64,000 bases of DNA from Amoeboaphelidium protococcarum. Its lineage: Eukaryota > Aphelidiomycota > Aphelidea. How positions within the stretch are numbered: the stretch's first letter is position 1; each line of letters begins with the position of its first letter. The notes beneath the pieces are model-generated. The model saw nothing but the letters and a program-made list of their open reading frames with translations, had not been told where the DNA came from and did not search any database. The position numbers and the translations under genes are program-made. Below are positions 1-13,584 of the stretch, in pieces. The stretch lies in assembly GCA_023515745.1 (NCBI GenBank), contig JALECJ010000056.1, positions 1,163,409-1,227,408 of the forward strand, in the 5' to 3' direction.

Positions 1-3000
1 AAGCAGTAATTGTAAGCAATCATTATGGATGGATACAGAGACTGGAAATCCAATACCACCAATGGACACTTATAGAATGCAGATTCCGGCTCCATGACAA
101 GAGGCAGACATTCCAAGGCACGCATCTACCTCACCTGCTACCTGGATGGAGATATGAGCAAGTAATTCTCCGGTTTAGCAATTCTGGCCATCATGGACTC
201 CACCTTGAACTGAGAGCCGCGGGATATGACAGCATAAAACTATACACCAAACACCTTGGCAAACTCCGCCGTCCTAATTAGTATATTACACTCATCCAGC
301 ATCTTTAAAGTGTTCAGACTCATATCAGAATAGTATTACACCACCCGATATCGGTCCAATCCATCCCGTCCCCAATACCACCGAGATAGACTGAACGGCG
401 AGAACTTGGGCACTCTACGATGCAGCACATGATACATCATAGTCTGATACGTGTAAGAAGTCAGCGCCATCTCAGCTCTAAACAATCGCCATGCATTAAG
501 TACAATCCGTCCAGTGACTTTTAATCCTGACGCTTTCTAGTAGCCCCACTCATTAGCTTTCATATTGAGTCCTTCATTACGATGTTCATTGTTCTCATCA
601 CTGTTAATACCTCCATGACCTCTTGTATTTATACGATGATCAGCAAAGGATCTACTAATCATTTTACAAAGGTCAATCTTGTATTAACTATAAGCTCTTT
701 CTGCTGCATATCCCCAAGAAGACATATGTATCTCATAACCGAGTATAATTTCAGGATCATAATCACGTACCAACTGGATCAGGCAATTGATCATTTGTAA
801 TTCATCCGCAACTAATATCAGAATGTGCTCAGTTAATGGAAGTTGCCTAAGTCCTTCATCTTTGATCATCATGACTATTCTCTTATAACCGAATCCACTA
901 TCAGGATCATTTTGATTGCCATTGACTCCACCAATAAAATCATCACGCATATCATTATCATCTTCATTGTCATTGTCAGAGTTGACTTTAAATTTAGAAT
1001 CTTAAACAGTCAGCATCATACACTGAATAGGATCCCTACTAGGATCAGGCTTACGTTCCTTATCATGTACAGAGGCGTGCAGTTCCAATGACATTACAGT
1101 CACCAAGTCACATTCAGAATTACGATTCTCCTGTACAGAAGCACTAGCCAATTTAAAGTCTCTACCAGCCATGATCATTGTAGGTCCATCAATTTATGAG
1201 ATATCAACTCTATTTTTACCCTTAGTGTCGCCTTTATCATTTATGATGGTTGTAGGAGATGACTAATTATGCAATAACATTTACTACTAGTGCTACCTCT
1301 AGAGAGACAATTCACGCTAGACTTATTGATACGATGGCGGTCGCATAACAGGAGTGAAGTACTTTGATTATCTATCAGACAATGACCATACGACATGAGG
1401 CAGTACAGATTAGAACCGTTCTCCACCAACAGCTGCATCTGGTCCTCCAACTTTAAACAAAGCACCGCCAAACTGTCTCGCCTTCTTACCAACATCTTTC
1501 ACCTAAGAATAGAATGGATCTCGATACTGCACAGGGATTACACATGATTTAACTTCAGCCAAGACTTGCTCATACGATGGAGGTGATAATTGTGTAAAGT
1601 GATGACTTGGTTAACTTAATTCTGCTTAAGTACCTTCAACCGGTTCTATCCCAGTGCATTAAGATTTGAGCTTCTGGGATGGAGAGTGTACCATTGGTTT
1701 ATCACTCCAATGCTCAATTTATCTACCAACTTTCTAAGGGGACCACATGGCATCTAAATTGCTTATAAAGTTACTAGATTCCATATTTACTTGATTAATC
1801 GTATCATCTCTATGAACATTCTACTAAGATAGCAGATTAGATTCAATGTTGGAAGCATAAATGTCATCCTGAGAAGCCTTCTTCTATGCCATCCACGCCA
1901 ATAAATCATCAAGTTCACTATCACTACTTTCATGTTCATTCTCAAGAGAATCGTCTGCAATACCATTGTCAAACTGCTACTGCTACTTTTATAAATTCTC
2001 AAAAACTTGATCTCCACCATCATTATCATAATGATCATCATCATCACCTAAAATTCCGGCAACAATATCATTATCAACCATCTAATTAGGGGATTACACG
2101 CGTTGACTTTATATAATAGATTCATTGACGTACTGAGTGGCATCAATCTTCAGTCCACGTAAAGTCGATGGGATAGCTGTCGCATAAGATCTAATAGGCT
2201 CATCTGTTAGCTAATCTAGAATCATATCATCCGAATTATCACCTTCTGTATGGACTTGGTTGTGTACATCAGTCTATGAAGTCTTTGTGGATGCACTTTA
2301 ATCAGACTTTCTACGGACTAAAACATGAGCCGGATACAATGCAGTAACAGATTAGAAGCTTGTCATATAGGCAGACTATGCAGCAGATTAATCATCAGAT
2401 TATGTACGATCATTAGTATGAGCACTATCAACAAACTGCTTTACTGCATTCAATACGCGATCCTTATAATCAATCTTAGTGGGCAGTGAACGGTCATTCA
2501 AATCCACCTCCTACTTGGGCATCTCGCCATCACGCCGTCTCTATTCATCCAACCACAGACACTGGAGAGAGTGGACCAACTTCTCTTTCCTATCAGTTAT
2601 GGGATGGAATGGCTAAGCGGCTCTCTCCTTTACCTCTGCACGATTCATGATAGTCCACGGGTATATATCCAGCTCAATATCAGCGGATGATTCTCTTCCC
2701 ATCACTGATTCTTCATAACACAGCAATTAAGGCTGGTCATGTGGTGTTCTTATAAGGATATACTCTTCATTCAACTACATGTAGTCCATGCCGAATAGAT
2801 TATAATCCATCATAAACTGCAAATCGAATGGAAAATGGCTCTCATACGGCTAGATGAATCTGTTCATTATTGCGCCACTACACAAGAGATCAGATAACTG
2901 ATTAACACTGCGCGGATCATTCAGGTATATCTTGAGATAGAGTTTATAACGCGCATGGTAGCCATACATATCAATTCCTTTAACTGGCACAATAGCGCGA

Positions 3001-3365
3001 ACGTAAGACACTTCTGCTCTGCCATTGTTCTTCAAGCTCAGAGCCAGATTGATAGCCTCTTCTAGCACGGCCATGTAATCACCAAGTCTCCTCCTTTATT
3101 GATCATTATTATTATCGCTCTGATTCTACTAATAGTTTCCGCCATCACTCAATATAGAATCTTCATACTCATAATATGGAATGTATAGATATGGGTAAAT
3201 CTAATGCACATGCGACACAATTTTTCTACCACTTCCGTCCTCAATTCCATAAATGTCCAATACGGGTACCTTCTACTTCCCGCTCGCGTAATGCCAACCA
3301 TCAAATTTATCATAAACACTCGGAAACACCTGCCTGGACTCTATGCTAACTATCTTGACTTTCAT
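1..3365 (-). CDS. REV3: DNA polymerase zeta catalytic subunit REV3 (5' part, runs off window)
   Basis: Family-B translesion DNA polymerase that extends from mismatched or damaged primer ends together with REV7 and REV1 in the nucleus. The start ATG at 3365 has an in-frame TGA four codons upstream. About 1,121 codons are visible. The N-terminus carries the REV3-type motif VHQIYPYLYIPYY and the segment VPVKGIDMYGYH. Around 684-950 lies the exonuclease-like region with YDPEIILGYEIHMSSWGY. Near 180-270 is VISRGSQFKVESMM, and at 3-56 polymerase motif A, LDFQSLYPSI, is cut by the window edge. Many glutamines are TAA/TAG. The stretch between the N-terminal and exonuclease-like regions is low complexity, as usual in REV3. 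Identification is confident; only the C-terminal polymerase and zinc/iron-sulfur end is missing, because of the window boundary. Confidence 0.93.
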
Positions 3366-3795
3366 ACTGACATTTCATACAGTTTTAGTATTATACACCT
3401 CTCCAAATGATGGAGGAGATTGATTGAATAACGTTATGTTCTCTCAAGAAGAAATTTTAATCTGATCAGGCAGAGAAGAAAGTTTAAGTTGGAACAATAT
3501 TACTTTAGTAGAAGCAGTGTTAAGGCGAAGATTTTCACAGCGATAACGACGCGCTGAAAGGATTAGTGGAATAGCTTTCGATCTATGCAGTGTCTTTGAT
3601 GTTTCTATTCATAGTGAAAGAATATGGTTAAGTCTTTCAAATCTAAGTTCACGGTGATAGCTAAAAATGGCTACATAAATGAGACACCTTAAAAAGGGAT
3701 AACACGCACATTGTGATGCAATGACCAAAAAGTATCAATAATAATTCAAAAACATTTCAGCATATAATAAGCGCCCGTATGAACAACAAAGAGTA
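3366..3795. other. intergenic, upstream of REV3
   Basis: This lies between the REV3 start and the chitinase stop, both on the minus strand. It is expected to hold the REV3 promoter and the chitinase 3' end. I saw no coding sequence, RNA gene or repeat in it. Confidence 0.5.
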
Positions 3796-5493
3796 TCATG
3801 CACTACTACCTTACTAATTCAAAGCAGTATAAGCAGCATCAATTAAAGACCCAGGTTAGTCGCTCTTGATATCACCAGACAGTTCCCAAAACATTATGCC
3901 ACCCAGATTCTTATCCTTGATGTACTATGCTTTAGCACTGATACTCTGAGGATCATCAAAACTGATCATGAGTCCATCTGATACATCTGGCGAATAGACA
4001 TAAGGTGCCTTCACAACATCATCCCAATACTTTGGCATTTACTTGGAAACTACATCCTTGTAATCGAAGACACCAGTGGCACCTTCGCCACTCATCTAAT
4101 CCCATGTGCCCATTGGAACGGACGCGTACTTTTGGTATAGACCATTGTTCACATTCTTAACACCCTGAAAGCCGCGGCCATACATCACAGCACCAATGTT
4201 CAACTTCTCTGCCGGGCATCCAGCGTTCAAGAATGTATCCACAGCGATACTGGTGCAACCAAGATCTGGATACGGATCATCAGAAGATGGATACAGCGGG
4301 CTCTAGTGACCAGTGAATGGACTCCATCCACCACGGTAGTCATATGTCATGATGTTTATAAAATCGCAAACCTGTGCAATTTTGGCCACCTCCAAATGCC
4401 TGATTATATTACGGTTCGCCGGTGCAGCAATGGTCAAGTAATACGTCTTGCCCGTTTCCTTTGACAACTAGTCCAATGATGATCTAATCTCCTGCATGAC
4501 CAGAGTATAGTTGACACCATCAGCTGGGGAGTATGCATTAGAAGCAAGTCCACCTTCGACAGGATATTCCCAGTCCAGATCTATACCGTCAAATCCATAA
4601 GTCTTGCAAAACTTGGCACAGGATGCAGCAAATAGTTTGCGACTAGATTCTGAAGCTGCCATGGTGGAAAAGTTTCCGCTCCACGTCCAACCACCGATAG
4701 AGATGAAAGTTTTCAAGTGAGGATTCTTCAACTTCAACTCACCGTTGATATAACCAATGTTACCCTTGACAACTTCGGGCGGATCATTCCAACTCATGCC
4801 CGGATACATGTACTGGATATCGGACCAAGAGTCTCCAATTTACACCTCAAACTGACCATCTTAAGATATCTTGGCAAACGCGTAATTTAGATGAGTAATC
4901 TTATCAGCTGGTATATCAGTGGCCAGGTATTTGCGCGCATAGATACCCCAACTGATAAAATAGGCGACCACTCTTTTACCTCCCACAGATGGATAATGAA
5001 CTTGCTCTTATTATGATGATGAAGGCGATACAGGAATCATAGCATCACAATCTCTCGATTATTATAATTACTTTGTCTTCTTACTTTGGTTGGAATTATT
5101 ATTATTACTAAAGATTCTCTTCAATATCCAATTTCCACCGTGATTCTTAACCTTCGCTGACTCACCAGGGGTATCTTCACTTTTAGGAATGGCAGTTTGA
5201 ACAACATCATCATTCACAGCCAAGTCTTTGTCATTTTCTATCAATGCCACAGCAGAGTCAGGCTTCAACTGCAATTTATTCAAAATACTCAGAGCTTCCT
5301 TCATTTCCTTTTCATTGATATCCTTATTCAAAGCGCGAGGATCATCAGGATAACGTCTGCTTATAAAGTTGAGATTGATGATTATCGGGTGATCATTGGA
5401 CTAGTTCTGAACGTGTTCCAGATTGACATTGTTATTATCATTCTCAAAACTGGGAACACACGACGAAGGCAACAGCTGTTTGATTATCTCCAT
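3796..5493 (-). CDS. GH18 family chitinase with N-terminal extension
   Basis: Glycoside hydrolase family 18 chitinase, 565 residues, hydrolysing beta-1,4-N-acetylglucosamine polymers. The catalytic signature DGIDLDWEYP (DxxDxDxE) is at about residues 299-308, preceded by the substrate-binding strand FISIGGWTWSG. Downstream are the barrel motifs INIMTYDYRGGW and GGIMFWELSGD. The ATG at 5493 is preceded immediately by an in-frame TGA. The first 145 or so residues are not GH18: they are Asn/Gln/Ser-rich and charged. No signal peptide is visible at the start, so the enzyme may be cytosolic or leave by an unconventional route. A TAA codon at 5065-5067 splits it under the standard code. In fungi and amoebae such enzymes remodel or digest chitin; the substrate here is inferred. 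Confidence 0.9.
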
Positions 5494-5833
5494 ATCTTCT
5501 ATTCACTTAATATGTGATGCTCTATGCGTTAATTAAGAGATGAAGCGCGTCTATGAGAAAGTGTTTCATTTATTCCATATCGAGACTTGCCTGTTTGAGA
5601 TATCCAGGGGGCTTATCAGCAGCGATAAAATCTGAAACAGGAAAGTTGGAAATCGTCAGGTCATCAAAAGAGACTTGACGCGCTCGTCAGGGAGAGACCG
5701 CGTGAGAGAGGAAATCTCATCAAAAAGCGCTAAACGCTACCTAATAAGAGGCAACAATCTCCTCAAACTCATTGCTATAGCTTTATCACATTATCTCAAA
5801 CGATAAACTCTATTCATTCTATGGTATAAACAT
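5494..5833. other. intergenic, upstream of chitinase
   Basis: This separates the chitinase start from the stop of the preceding minus-strand coiled-coil gene. I see no ORF, RNA gene or repeat; it presumably holds the chitinase promoter. Confidence 0.45.
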
Positions 5834-8800
5834 TCATTATTCTGATCTATATTAGAGCAGATGCTTGATCTCGTTTCGGAGAAATAATATATCACGCTCT
5901 CTATTCTTTACACTGGCCAGATAGTTTTGTGACATTTGATCCATGTGCTTTCGAACAGTCTTTTTCAACTTGGACATGTCATTCTTGAGCTTCTAGTTCT
6001 CTCGTGACAGATTATCAGCTATAGCAGAATTCTAAGTGATCTAATGGGGCCAACAGTCAGCTGGAGATGCCGCCAGCACAGAGTTTTAATTCAACTTTTA
6101 TATGGTCATTTTTGCAATCTCCAAACCATCTTAAAGAATCTACATCTAACTCTTAGATTCATCTTAATCGCGCAGCATCTTCTGAAGTGTTATTGAGTGG
6201 TACTCCATCAGTTTAGTATAATCATTAGACAATTGATGCACAAGTGAATCGAGAGACTGTTAGCCTGGATTGGCTTCAGCAGTCTTGACGTAACTTTCCA
6301 CAACTTGGCGCAATGATATAATCTATTCCTGCAATGGAATCAGCTACTTGGATACAATTTCAGCTAATTAAGTATCGTCATGACGGCTTGAATGAACATT
6401 CTCACTCAGAGTAGATAGCTACAACTTCAGCTTTTCAACTTCAAATTTCAATAATGTTTCCACATGAGCGGTGTCAGGATCTAATGACAATGACAGACAA
6501 AGATCCTAAATAATACCTCGTAGCCTATTGACCTACTAATCACGAGAACCAAATTCAGATACTACAATACTCTTCACATGCTATATTTCCTGAACCAAAT
6601 CTTGCCTTAATTAACCGCCATCCAACTTGATTTAAAATTCATCACGCAGCTGTTACTCGAACTGAGTAAGCTCGTCTAGAGATTGATCCAAAAGTGATTT
6701 CTATAGAGTTTACTCCTGCTATAACATAGAATACAATAGTTGCAATTCAGAGAGCCTACTCCGACTTTCTTCATATTACTATTCAATCTCAGATTTACTA
6801 TTATTGACACTGATCAACGCTAATTACTTAGTCTCCACCTAATGCTCCAGATTTTAAACTTTAATAGAGAGAGTCTGCACCTGATTCTACAGCACTTGGG
6901 AGGCATCAGTGCTATCACTTAGCTAATTTTCCATTTCAACTCGGACTTGACTAAGTTCATGTTCAGTTTGAGTTAATTATTTCTACTACTCCTACAGCTT
7001 GCTATACAAATCCTTATTCTCTACTAGAAGCACTTCTTTCACTTCTGCGCTCTCTTTAGATAGAAGCAACTCCAACTTTTCAATCTTTGTATTCTTAGCT
7101 TCAATATCAGTTTACAGCACAGAACACTCACGCCTAATCTGATCAACTAAAGAATTGGCTTATGATGAGGCACGATTAAGGATTCCAATTTGCGATTTCA
7201 ACTTAAGAATTGATGATTAGGACTCTGAAATTTCAGCTTAATGCTCATCAATAGACTTTTGTAATTTACCATTCTTCTCCAACACAGACTGGAATTCTGC
7301 TTTCAATTCTTTGGAGAATTACTACTCACTCTTATAATCATCTTCCAACTTGACGAAAGAAGTCTATAGGGTATTAAACTTCTCCTACCATGTGGTCAAC
7401 TCCAATCTCTTCTCCTAGAATGCAGACGTTATCATCTCAATCTATGATTTAAGAGTTGCGACAGTCTGGTCAAACTAAGATCTATTTTATCTTATCTGCT
7501 AGAGAAGCTGATTATTCTCATTCTTCTGCTGCACTATTTTTTCATCATTATCATCCAGTTCATCCCGTAGAGACTTGACTGCACCTTCATAAGAATTGAC
7601 GAGATTCACCCGCTCTTTAAGTGCCTCATCAAGTGATGCGTCGAGTCTCTTAACCTGAGATCTCTATTGGTCCAACTCAACCATAGCTTTCTTTAACAAC
7701 TCTGAGACTTCAGCTTTCTCGCCTTCAATCACAGCTACTAATGACTTTTAATCTTGCAAATCCATCAGCGCCTGGGCTAATTCTCTTTCCTACTCCTAAT
7801 AATCCGTATTCAAAGATTCAAACTCCTACTACAACTTCAATAGCTCAGAATTAGACTATTACTTACGCTTCTCGAGTTCAGTCGCCAGTGCAGCATTTTC
7901 AGCTTACAGCTGTCTAGCCTTTAGATCGAAAGTTTCAAACGATTTCTCATAATTGCTCTTGTAAACATTTCTCTCTGCAGTAAGATCTTTGATTGACTTA
8001 CTAGACGTCGCAATCTCTTGCTAAGCCATTGCCAATCGCTCATTCATTGTAGAAATTTAACTCTTTGCGGATTTCATTTCAGCCTTGTGTTAAATTAAGA
8101 TTGACTACACGTCCACATGAGACAGCAAGAGATCTGAATCGGTCTAACATCCTTGTTCGAGACACGCTTTGGCATCAGTCTGGCAAATCTTGTCCTTCAT
8201 TCCCTAACTCACTTTATCTACAATAGCAGAGAGTCGAGAATTTGCTTGCTCCAACTCTTTCAACTTCTGTATCAATGCACTCGAGTTCATTAAACTTTCA
8301 CCACCAGCGGCCGTGACATTATTCATAGACACTGTGGTGCGCAGCTCCGGCTTTGTAGATAGCTTATCCATAGATCCTAGTCGTGACCTGTTTTATGTAG
8401 ACTATTTATACTTTTCATCCACCTCTAACAGTTGACTCCTCAACAAATTAATTTCCTTCTCCTTCTTCTCCAGCAGCGACGACCAACTTGGATTAGTCAA
8501 TTAAAGTTTCTCAGTAAGCACGTTAATTCTATCACTCCTTTCCATCAACTCTTTCTGCAACTCGACCAGCTCATTCTCCAACTCATTATTGGCTGCTACC
8601 AAACGACTAATCTCGCTCGACTTCCTTGCATTCTTCTCCTTCTCAATTGACAACTCTTTACTGATATGGTCCATCTTTGCGGCAAGCTCTTGATCATTCT
8701 GCTACTTCTCTTGCAACAAAATTTTATTGCGCGAAAGTTCAGCTTCGTACTTTTGCTTCATGTCCACCTCATAATGTTCATGTATTCTACGCTCTTCCTC

Positions 8801-11800
8801 CAACTGCTCTTCAAGTTCTAATGCATGAGACACCGATTTACTCAGATCCAACTTCAGATCGACAATCTATTTACCACACTCCTCCAACTTCAATCTGTAT
8901 GAAGCCGCTTAAAGTTCATTCTAACTGACAGTTGATTAAAATTCCAAAATCTGAGAAGCTTACTCTTATAACAAGTCTTCCTTCTGGGATAATTACATCT
9001 AAGCATATTCCAGCTTGGCTTTCAAAGAATCATAATCATCCTTTCCAACACTATACTTGCGAACGCGCTCATACTTTTTAACAGCAGTAGTGGACTATGC
9101 GAGTTGAGGAGACTTATTATCATCAAAAGCCGGAGACTATAAAGATGCGCTCATCATCTACTCCACCGGTTGATGTAAAGTATTCATCGAATTAGAAGTT
9201 GGACTAGTCACCGTTATTTAAATCCCTGGCATTTCAGGAACAACATCATACCTGCCCTTATCACCAGCATCATCATCATCCTATAGCGAGGCGCTTTTTT
9301 AAACTTCAGCCTAAGACTTTGACTGACTAACAATAACATCCTCATCTGCATTTACATCACTAAGACTGCGCGCTTTACTCCTAGCCAGAATGGCGTGCTT
9401 ATCAAGTAACTCGCGAGCTATTGCTTAATGATGCTTGGCGCTCTCATTATTTAATGAAGATGACCTTAATCTGCCCTCTTTACTACCGGCAGTTTTAGCA
9501 GAAGCCAAGCTCAACTTTGAAGCATTCATCACAATTCTACTTGATTTTAGTGCTGAATTATTGAGAGGATTCTTCGACCGCATAGTAATATTGCGACTGA
9601 GATCACCGGGTTCACGAAGAGAGTCAGTGACAGTCGATGTACGTCCACTCGATTTCTATGTCGAATCCAATGCGGTCAAATTGACGACAGACTTCTCTGG
9701 GATGCGTGACAACATTCCAGAAGAGGTCAAGTTCTTCCAAGCCTGTATCCAATTAGCTTTCTGCTCTTTATTATTAGCTACAACCGTAAATCTTTCCTAC
9801 TCCTCATAAGTCTGCTAGTCCAGAAATACCAACTCAAAAATGTTCTACTTATCTCCAGGAATTTCATTCAATGTCACACATTCAATCTCAGCACTTGCGA
9901 TAGAATGATACTTTTCTCTCCAATCCTTCTTCGCAATCAGCACCATGTCATTGAAAAGAAATATCTATCGAGGCTTTTATCTCGACTCTGGTGGTGGTAA
10001 GAAGATTGAGAGGTGGTCCTCTCTGATCAGATAACGCGTCGGAGAGCTCAACTCAATCTTCTCAGCAAATGCATTCTAAATCTCCACTATCCTCTACAAA
10101 CCATCTACACCTTCATTAATCACCATAAGAACATTCTACAGCTTAGCCAGCGCAATCTCCAAATTAGTACGATCTGGATGAGCTCCTGAGGTGGCCTTGA
10201 TAATCTCCAACAGAAATAAAGGATACTTGCATATTCTCTAAACTGGCTTAATCAGATAACTACTCAGATCCAAGTGACGCGTGGCTGGAATCTAGTAACA
10301 CTCATTCAAGAACTTTGCCAAAGTTTTATTAGTCGAAGTCAGATCTTTAACCTTGGTCAGTGCTTTGGCATTATTGCTACAATACATTGTGTACGCGAAG
10401 AACTAATCGCAGTACTCTATGAACATTGATCCAAACGAGTCAATAGTACTACTAGAGTCATAAAGCTTCTCTAAATGTTTATGAAACTGCTCGTTGACAC
10501 TAAGAATCTTTTCCAGATTGCCAAAGATTATCTCCACATTCTTGGCAGTCAGAAGCCGCTTATCCACCATCGGACGCATAAATACCTCAATCACCATCTT
10601 CAAGTCCCTAACATATGCTCCTTCCGTAATGAACAATTCCCAAATAACTTATTACCGCTTCTACTCGCGAATACCCAACTTTTCAACCTCCTTATCGGAC
10701 ATACCGTCCTTCCACGATTTCTTCTCTGGTCTTTGTGGACTGTTCATCACCTCCAAAGCTTACTGTGATGGGACGGCGACCACGATTTGAGGAAAATCTT
10801 ACGTGGATATCTATCGACTGACAACTTTGCTCTCACGCGAACCAACCGTAGATCCACCCGACATTACAGATGGCAAGATTCCCTGAGTGGTCAATCTCTT
10901 GAACATATTAATAGACTTCTTGGTCAATGAGCCATATTGCTCAGAGTTAGGCGTATGTTGACTGTCATCTCCATCACCTTGAGACCCCTGGTTATCTGTA
11001 CCGTCTTCTTCCTCATGCCTCTCGGTCAACTTACCGCTAATTAACTCAGTTATACCAAGCTTTGTAGAGGCTTTCCTTTGCCAGAATTTCTTCTTAGGCC
11101 TTGTGGATTCATCATCAGCTACAGAGACAACAGAATCTTTTCGCGCCTTACTAGCTGGAGGATAATCAGCCTACTCAGACTGTGGAAGAATTTCGACAAA
11201 GTTAGCAGGGAACCAGCCCACGGTGCCTAGTCCTTCGTTCTTGGTCCATAGAGCACCTCTCCACCAGCCGCCAGGAGGACAGTGCGTGACAACTGCTACA
11301 TCGCCCATTTTCAACTCCAGTTCATCGCTCTTTTACGCCTCATACGGAAATCTCACCGCCACCTTCATACCAGGTATGATCTACTTTTACATTTCTTCCA
11401 CATATTGCAAATCAGCCTGCTATTGTTACAAAAGCGAGGACTAATCCCCAGAATTATCAAGCTGATCCTGCTGATCAATCTACTCGTTAAGAAGAGCGAT
11501 ATCGCCATACTACTCCGCACCAAAACTATTATTAAGATCTTAATAAGAGCCAATTATGGAAGAATCTGCAGAATCTTTTCGTTTCAACTGGTTCTCATCC
11601 GCCTGCTGATCAACATCATTAAAATCATCATTCTATCCAAGCAAGTTCTAATCTGCAGAGATACCTTAAAATTACTCAGACTCTGGCTAGTCTCCATCAG
11701 CTTCAACACAATCAGCAGGGAAAAATCCATTCCGTCCATTCATTGGCCCCAGATCTCTGTTCACTCCCTTGATATAACCTTGTTTCATCGACTTGATCTC

Positions 11801-11932
11801 ATCCGGATCTGGCTATTCAATCACAATCAAATCGCCCACACTTAGTGATAATTCGTCATAATACTCTGTCTTAAATGATTTAACAGCCTTACACACCGTT
11901 CCTGGTGCGTACTTGGTATACTATATAGGCAT
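5834..11932 (-). CDS. SH3-SH3-RhoGEF(DH)-PH protein with very long C-terminal coiled coil
   Basis: Predicted 2,032-residue activator of Rho-family GTPases. Two SH3 domains lie at about residues 5-80 (with NGRNGFFPADCVE) and 180-247 (ending GTVGWFPANFVEIL). A Dbl-homology domain spans about 430-610: ELFITEGAYVRDL, then SYLIKPVQRICKYPLFL, the DH core helix. A PH domain follows at about 630-735 (IFLFNDMVLIAKK). From about residue 950 to the end the protein is heptad-like, rich in Glu, Lys, Leu, Gln and Ser, with many glutamines written as TAA/TAG. Start and stop (TGA at 5834-5836) are in one frame 6.1 kb apart. The DH-PH pair is established as a GDP/GTP exchange module for Rho GTPases. The coiled coil suggests dimerisation or a scaffold role in cortex or cytoskeleton, which is inference. 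I know no named family with this exact layout. Confidence 0.85.
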
Positions 11933-12146
11933 TTTTATACGTATTTATCTATCATACGAGAATGGTATTTGATAGAACGATATTGACGACAGGTTGCTTC
12001 TGTTGTTAAGCAAGTGGTTGAACGCTTTATTCGGTCAAAACATGTCATATATTATTCTACAGGAAACGATACTGCAACTAATATTAGACAATGATGTTTA
12101 TTTCCAGATTCATGAATAGAAAGATAGAATGGAATGAAAGACAATG

Positions 12147-12668
12147 TCAAACACCATCTAGATGCCACGCCTCTTGAACTTCTTTAAACGAGGAAACGTG
12201 AGATTTCGTTTCACTTTGCGCCTTTGATTCGTCCGCTTGCTATTACTACTATTATTAATGATCCTTACCTGTGTCACGAATACTCTCATGCATTGCTGCG
12301 CCATCATCTAAAGGCAGAATTGGAATATCAATGAATGCATTCTCGAAATCAAAATCAATAGGCTATTCATCACCAGTCGCATGCCCCTTATATTCAATGG
12401 CTTACTCTTCTTCTTGTTAATCGTCGTTGATTTGATCTGCAAAATGCTGCTTCTGTTTCAGATAGAGATTCGACACGAAACTTTCTTGATCCGCATCATC
12501 ATCATCATCGACATTCTCTTAGGATTGATACTGTTATATCTGTGGAAATTCTTATTATTAGAATAAGGAGCTCTGAGTACGTGATTACAGCGTATCATCC
12601 ACAGTTTCATCTCTTTTATCAAATATATTTACACTCTACAAACTCAGCACGCAATTATTATCCGGCAT
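12147..12668 (-). CDS. low-complexity acidic/glutamine-rich hypothetical protein
   Basis: An open frame of 173 codons from the first ATG after an in-frame TGA (upstream at about 12693) to a TGA at 12147. The product is rich in Asp, Glu and Gln, with a five-Asp run and a seven-Gln run near the C-terminus. The Gln run is written as a mixture of TAA, TAG and CAA. A middle segment, IDFDFENAFIDIPILPL, could be a short binding motif. No transmembrane segment or signal peptide is seen. I do not recognise a family. It could be a disordered regulatory protein, or an unspliced or chance ORF, since a GTAAGG occurs within it. Confidence 0.45.
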
Positions 12669-12906
12669 TTCGCCCCACAAGTCCAACTACACTCAGATTT
12701 CTATTTTAATATTAAATTGTAATGAATAGAAAGACTCACATGCATTTTAAGATACTTTTGATTTTTACTTTTACGCGTCATCACGGTGAATATTATGTCA
12801 AGTTGCAAAATGAATAATATGCTAAAGTGAGTGTCGCTATTGGGAAATAAGTGACATAAATTGAAACAGAAAGGGCAAAGAGAGAACATCAAGTGAAACA
12901 GAAAGA

Positions 12907-13584
12907 TCAATCCATTCTTCCCTTCAAATGTTTGACAGTGACGCCTTCTTCACCAATCAGGTACACCACGGCACCCCATCCACTGACAGCATCTCTGTCC
13001 ATGGCAGACAACAAAGCCTGGCTAATACATTCAGACAACTCATCCTTGGACATGTCAGGCTCCCACAGTGCTTCACAAGTACCGTATAGTTGGTGAGAAG
13101 ATGTTCCAGCCACGACGAAATCCTTTGCAAAGTTGATGCACCCAATCAAGTCAGTACTACAGATGAATGGCTTCAACTTTGTCTTCTGCTACTTCGTCGA
13201 CGACTTATCATTAGGTGACTTTTCGTCAATCACTGGCTGCAGTCCTGCAATGACTGGCTCAGCATAGTACGGACTGAATCTCTTCTCGTACAGCGTGCTA
13301 CTCACCAGATGACTGAAGGCGACCGGTGCAATTTTACGCCCTTCCTCAGCTAACGAGTACAACTGACAGCGCATCTTCAACATCTAACTCAGCGTCATAA
13401 CATCAGTGCTCAACCCACTCAGTGCGATGAACAGACGCTCATGCATAGAGTAAACTTTAGGGTTCTCCGTGCTCAGAGTCATTGCCTACACACCGAATCT
13501 CTTGTCTGAAGCAATAGCAACATGTGTCTTGCCAACCATTGCGACGACACTGCCACCGTTATAAGCCATAATATTATCTCCCAT
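12907..13584 (-). CDS. PSMB3/PUP3: 20S proteasome subunit beta-3
   Basis: Non-catalytic beta-3 subunit of the 20S proteasome core, 225 residues. It begins [16 protein letters not shown] and continues with [11 protein letters not shown], matching the beta-3 N-terminus. [18 protein letters not shown] and [20 protein letters not shown] follow, with MYG-like [33 protein letters not shown] and a C-terminal KGRMD. In the GVQA segment the Gln is TAG and aligns with the conserved Gln of beta-3 proteins, which supports the code assignment. A Lys/Ser/Asp-rich insertion (about [15 protein letters not shown]) interrupts the usually short loop after VIAGLQ. It lies head to head with the Doa10 gene across 407 bp. 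Confidence 0.95.

Noticed and set aside
1787-2047. Met/Ile-rich 86-residue minus-strand frame
   Set aside because: Shadow of the low-complexity middle of REV3 in another phase; TCA triplets checked in 1800-1970 all fall outside the REV3 frame, confirming REV3 is open there.
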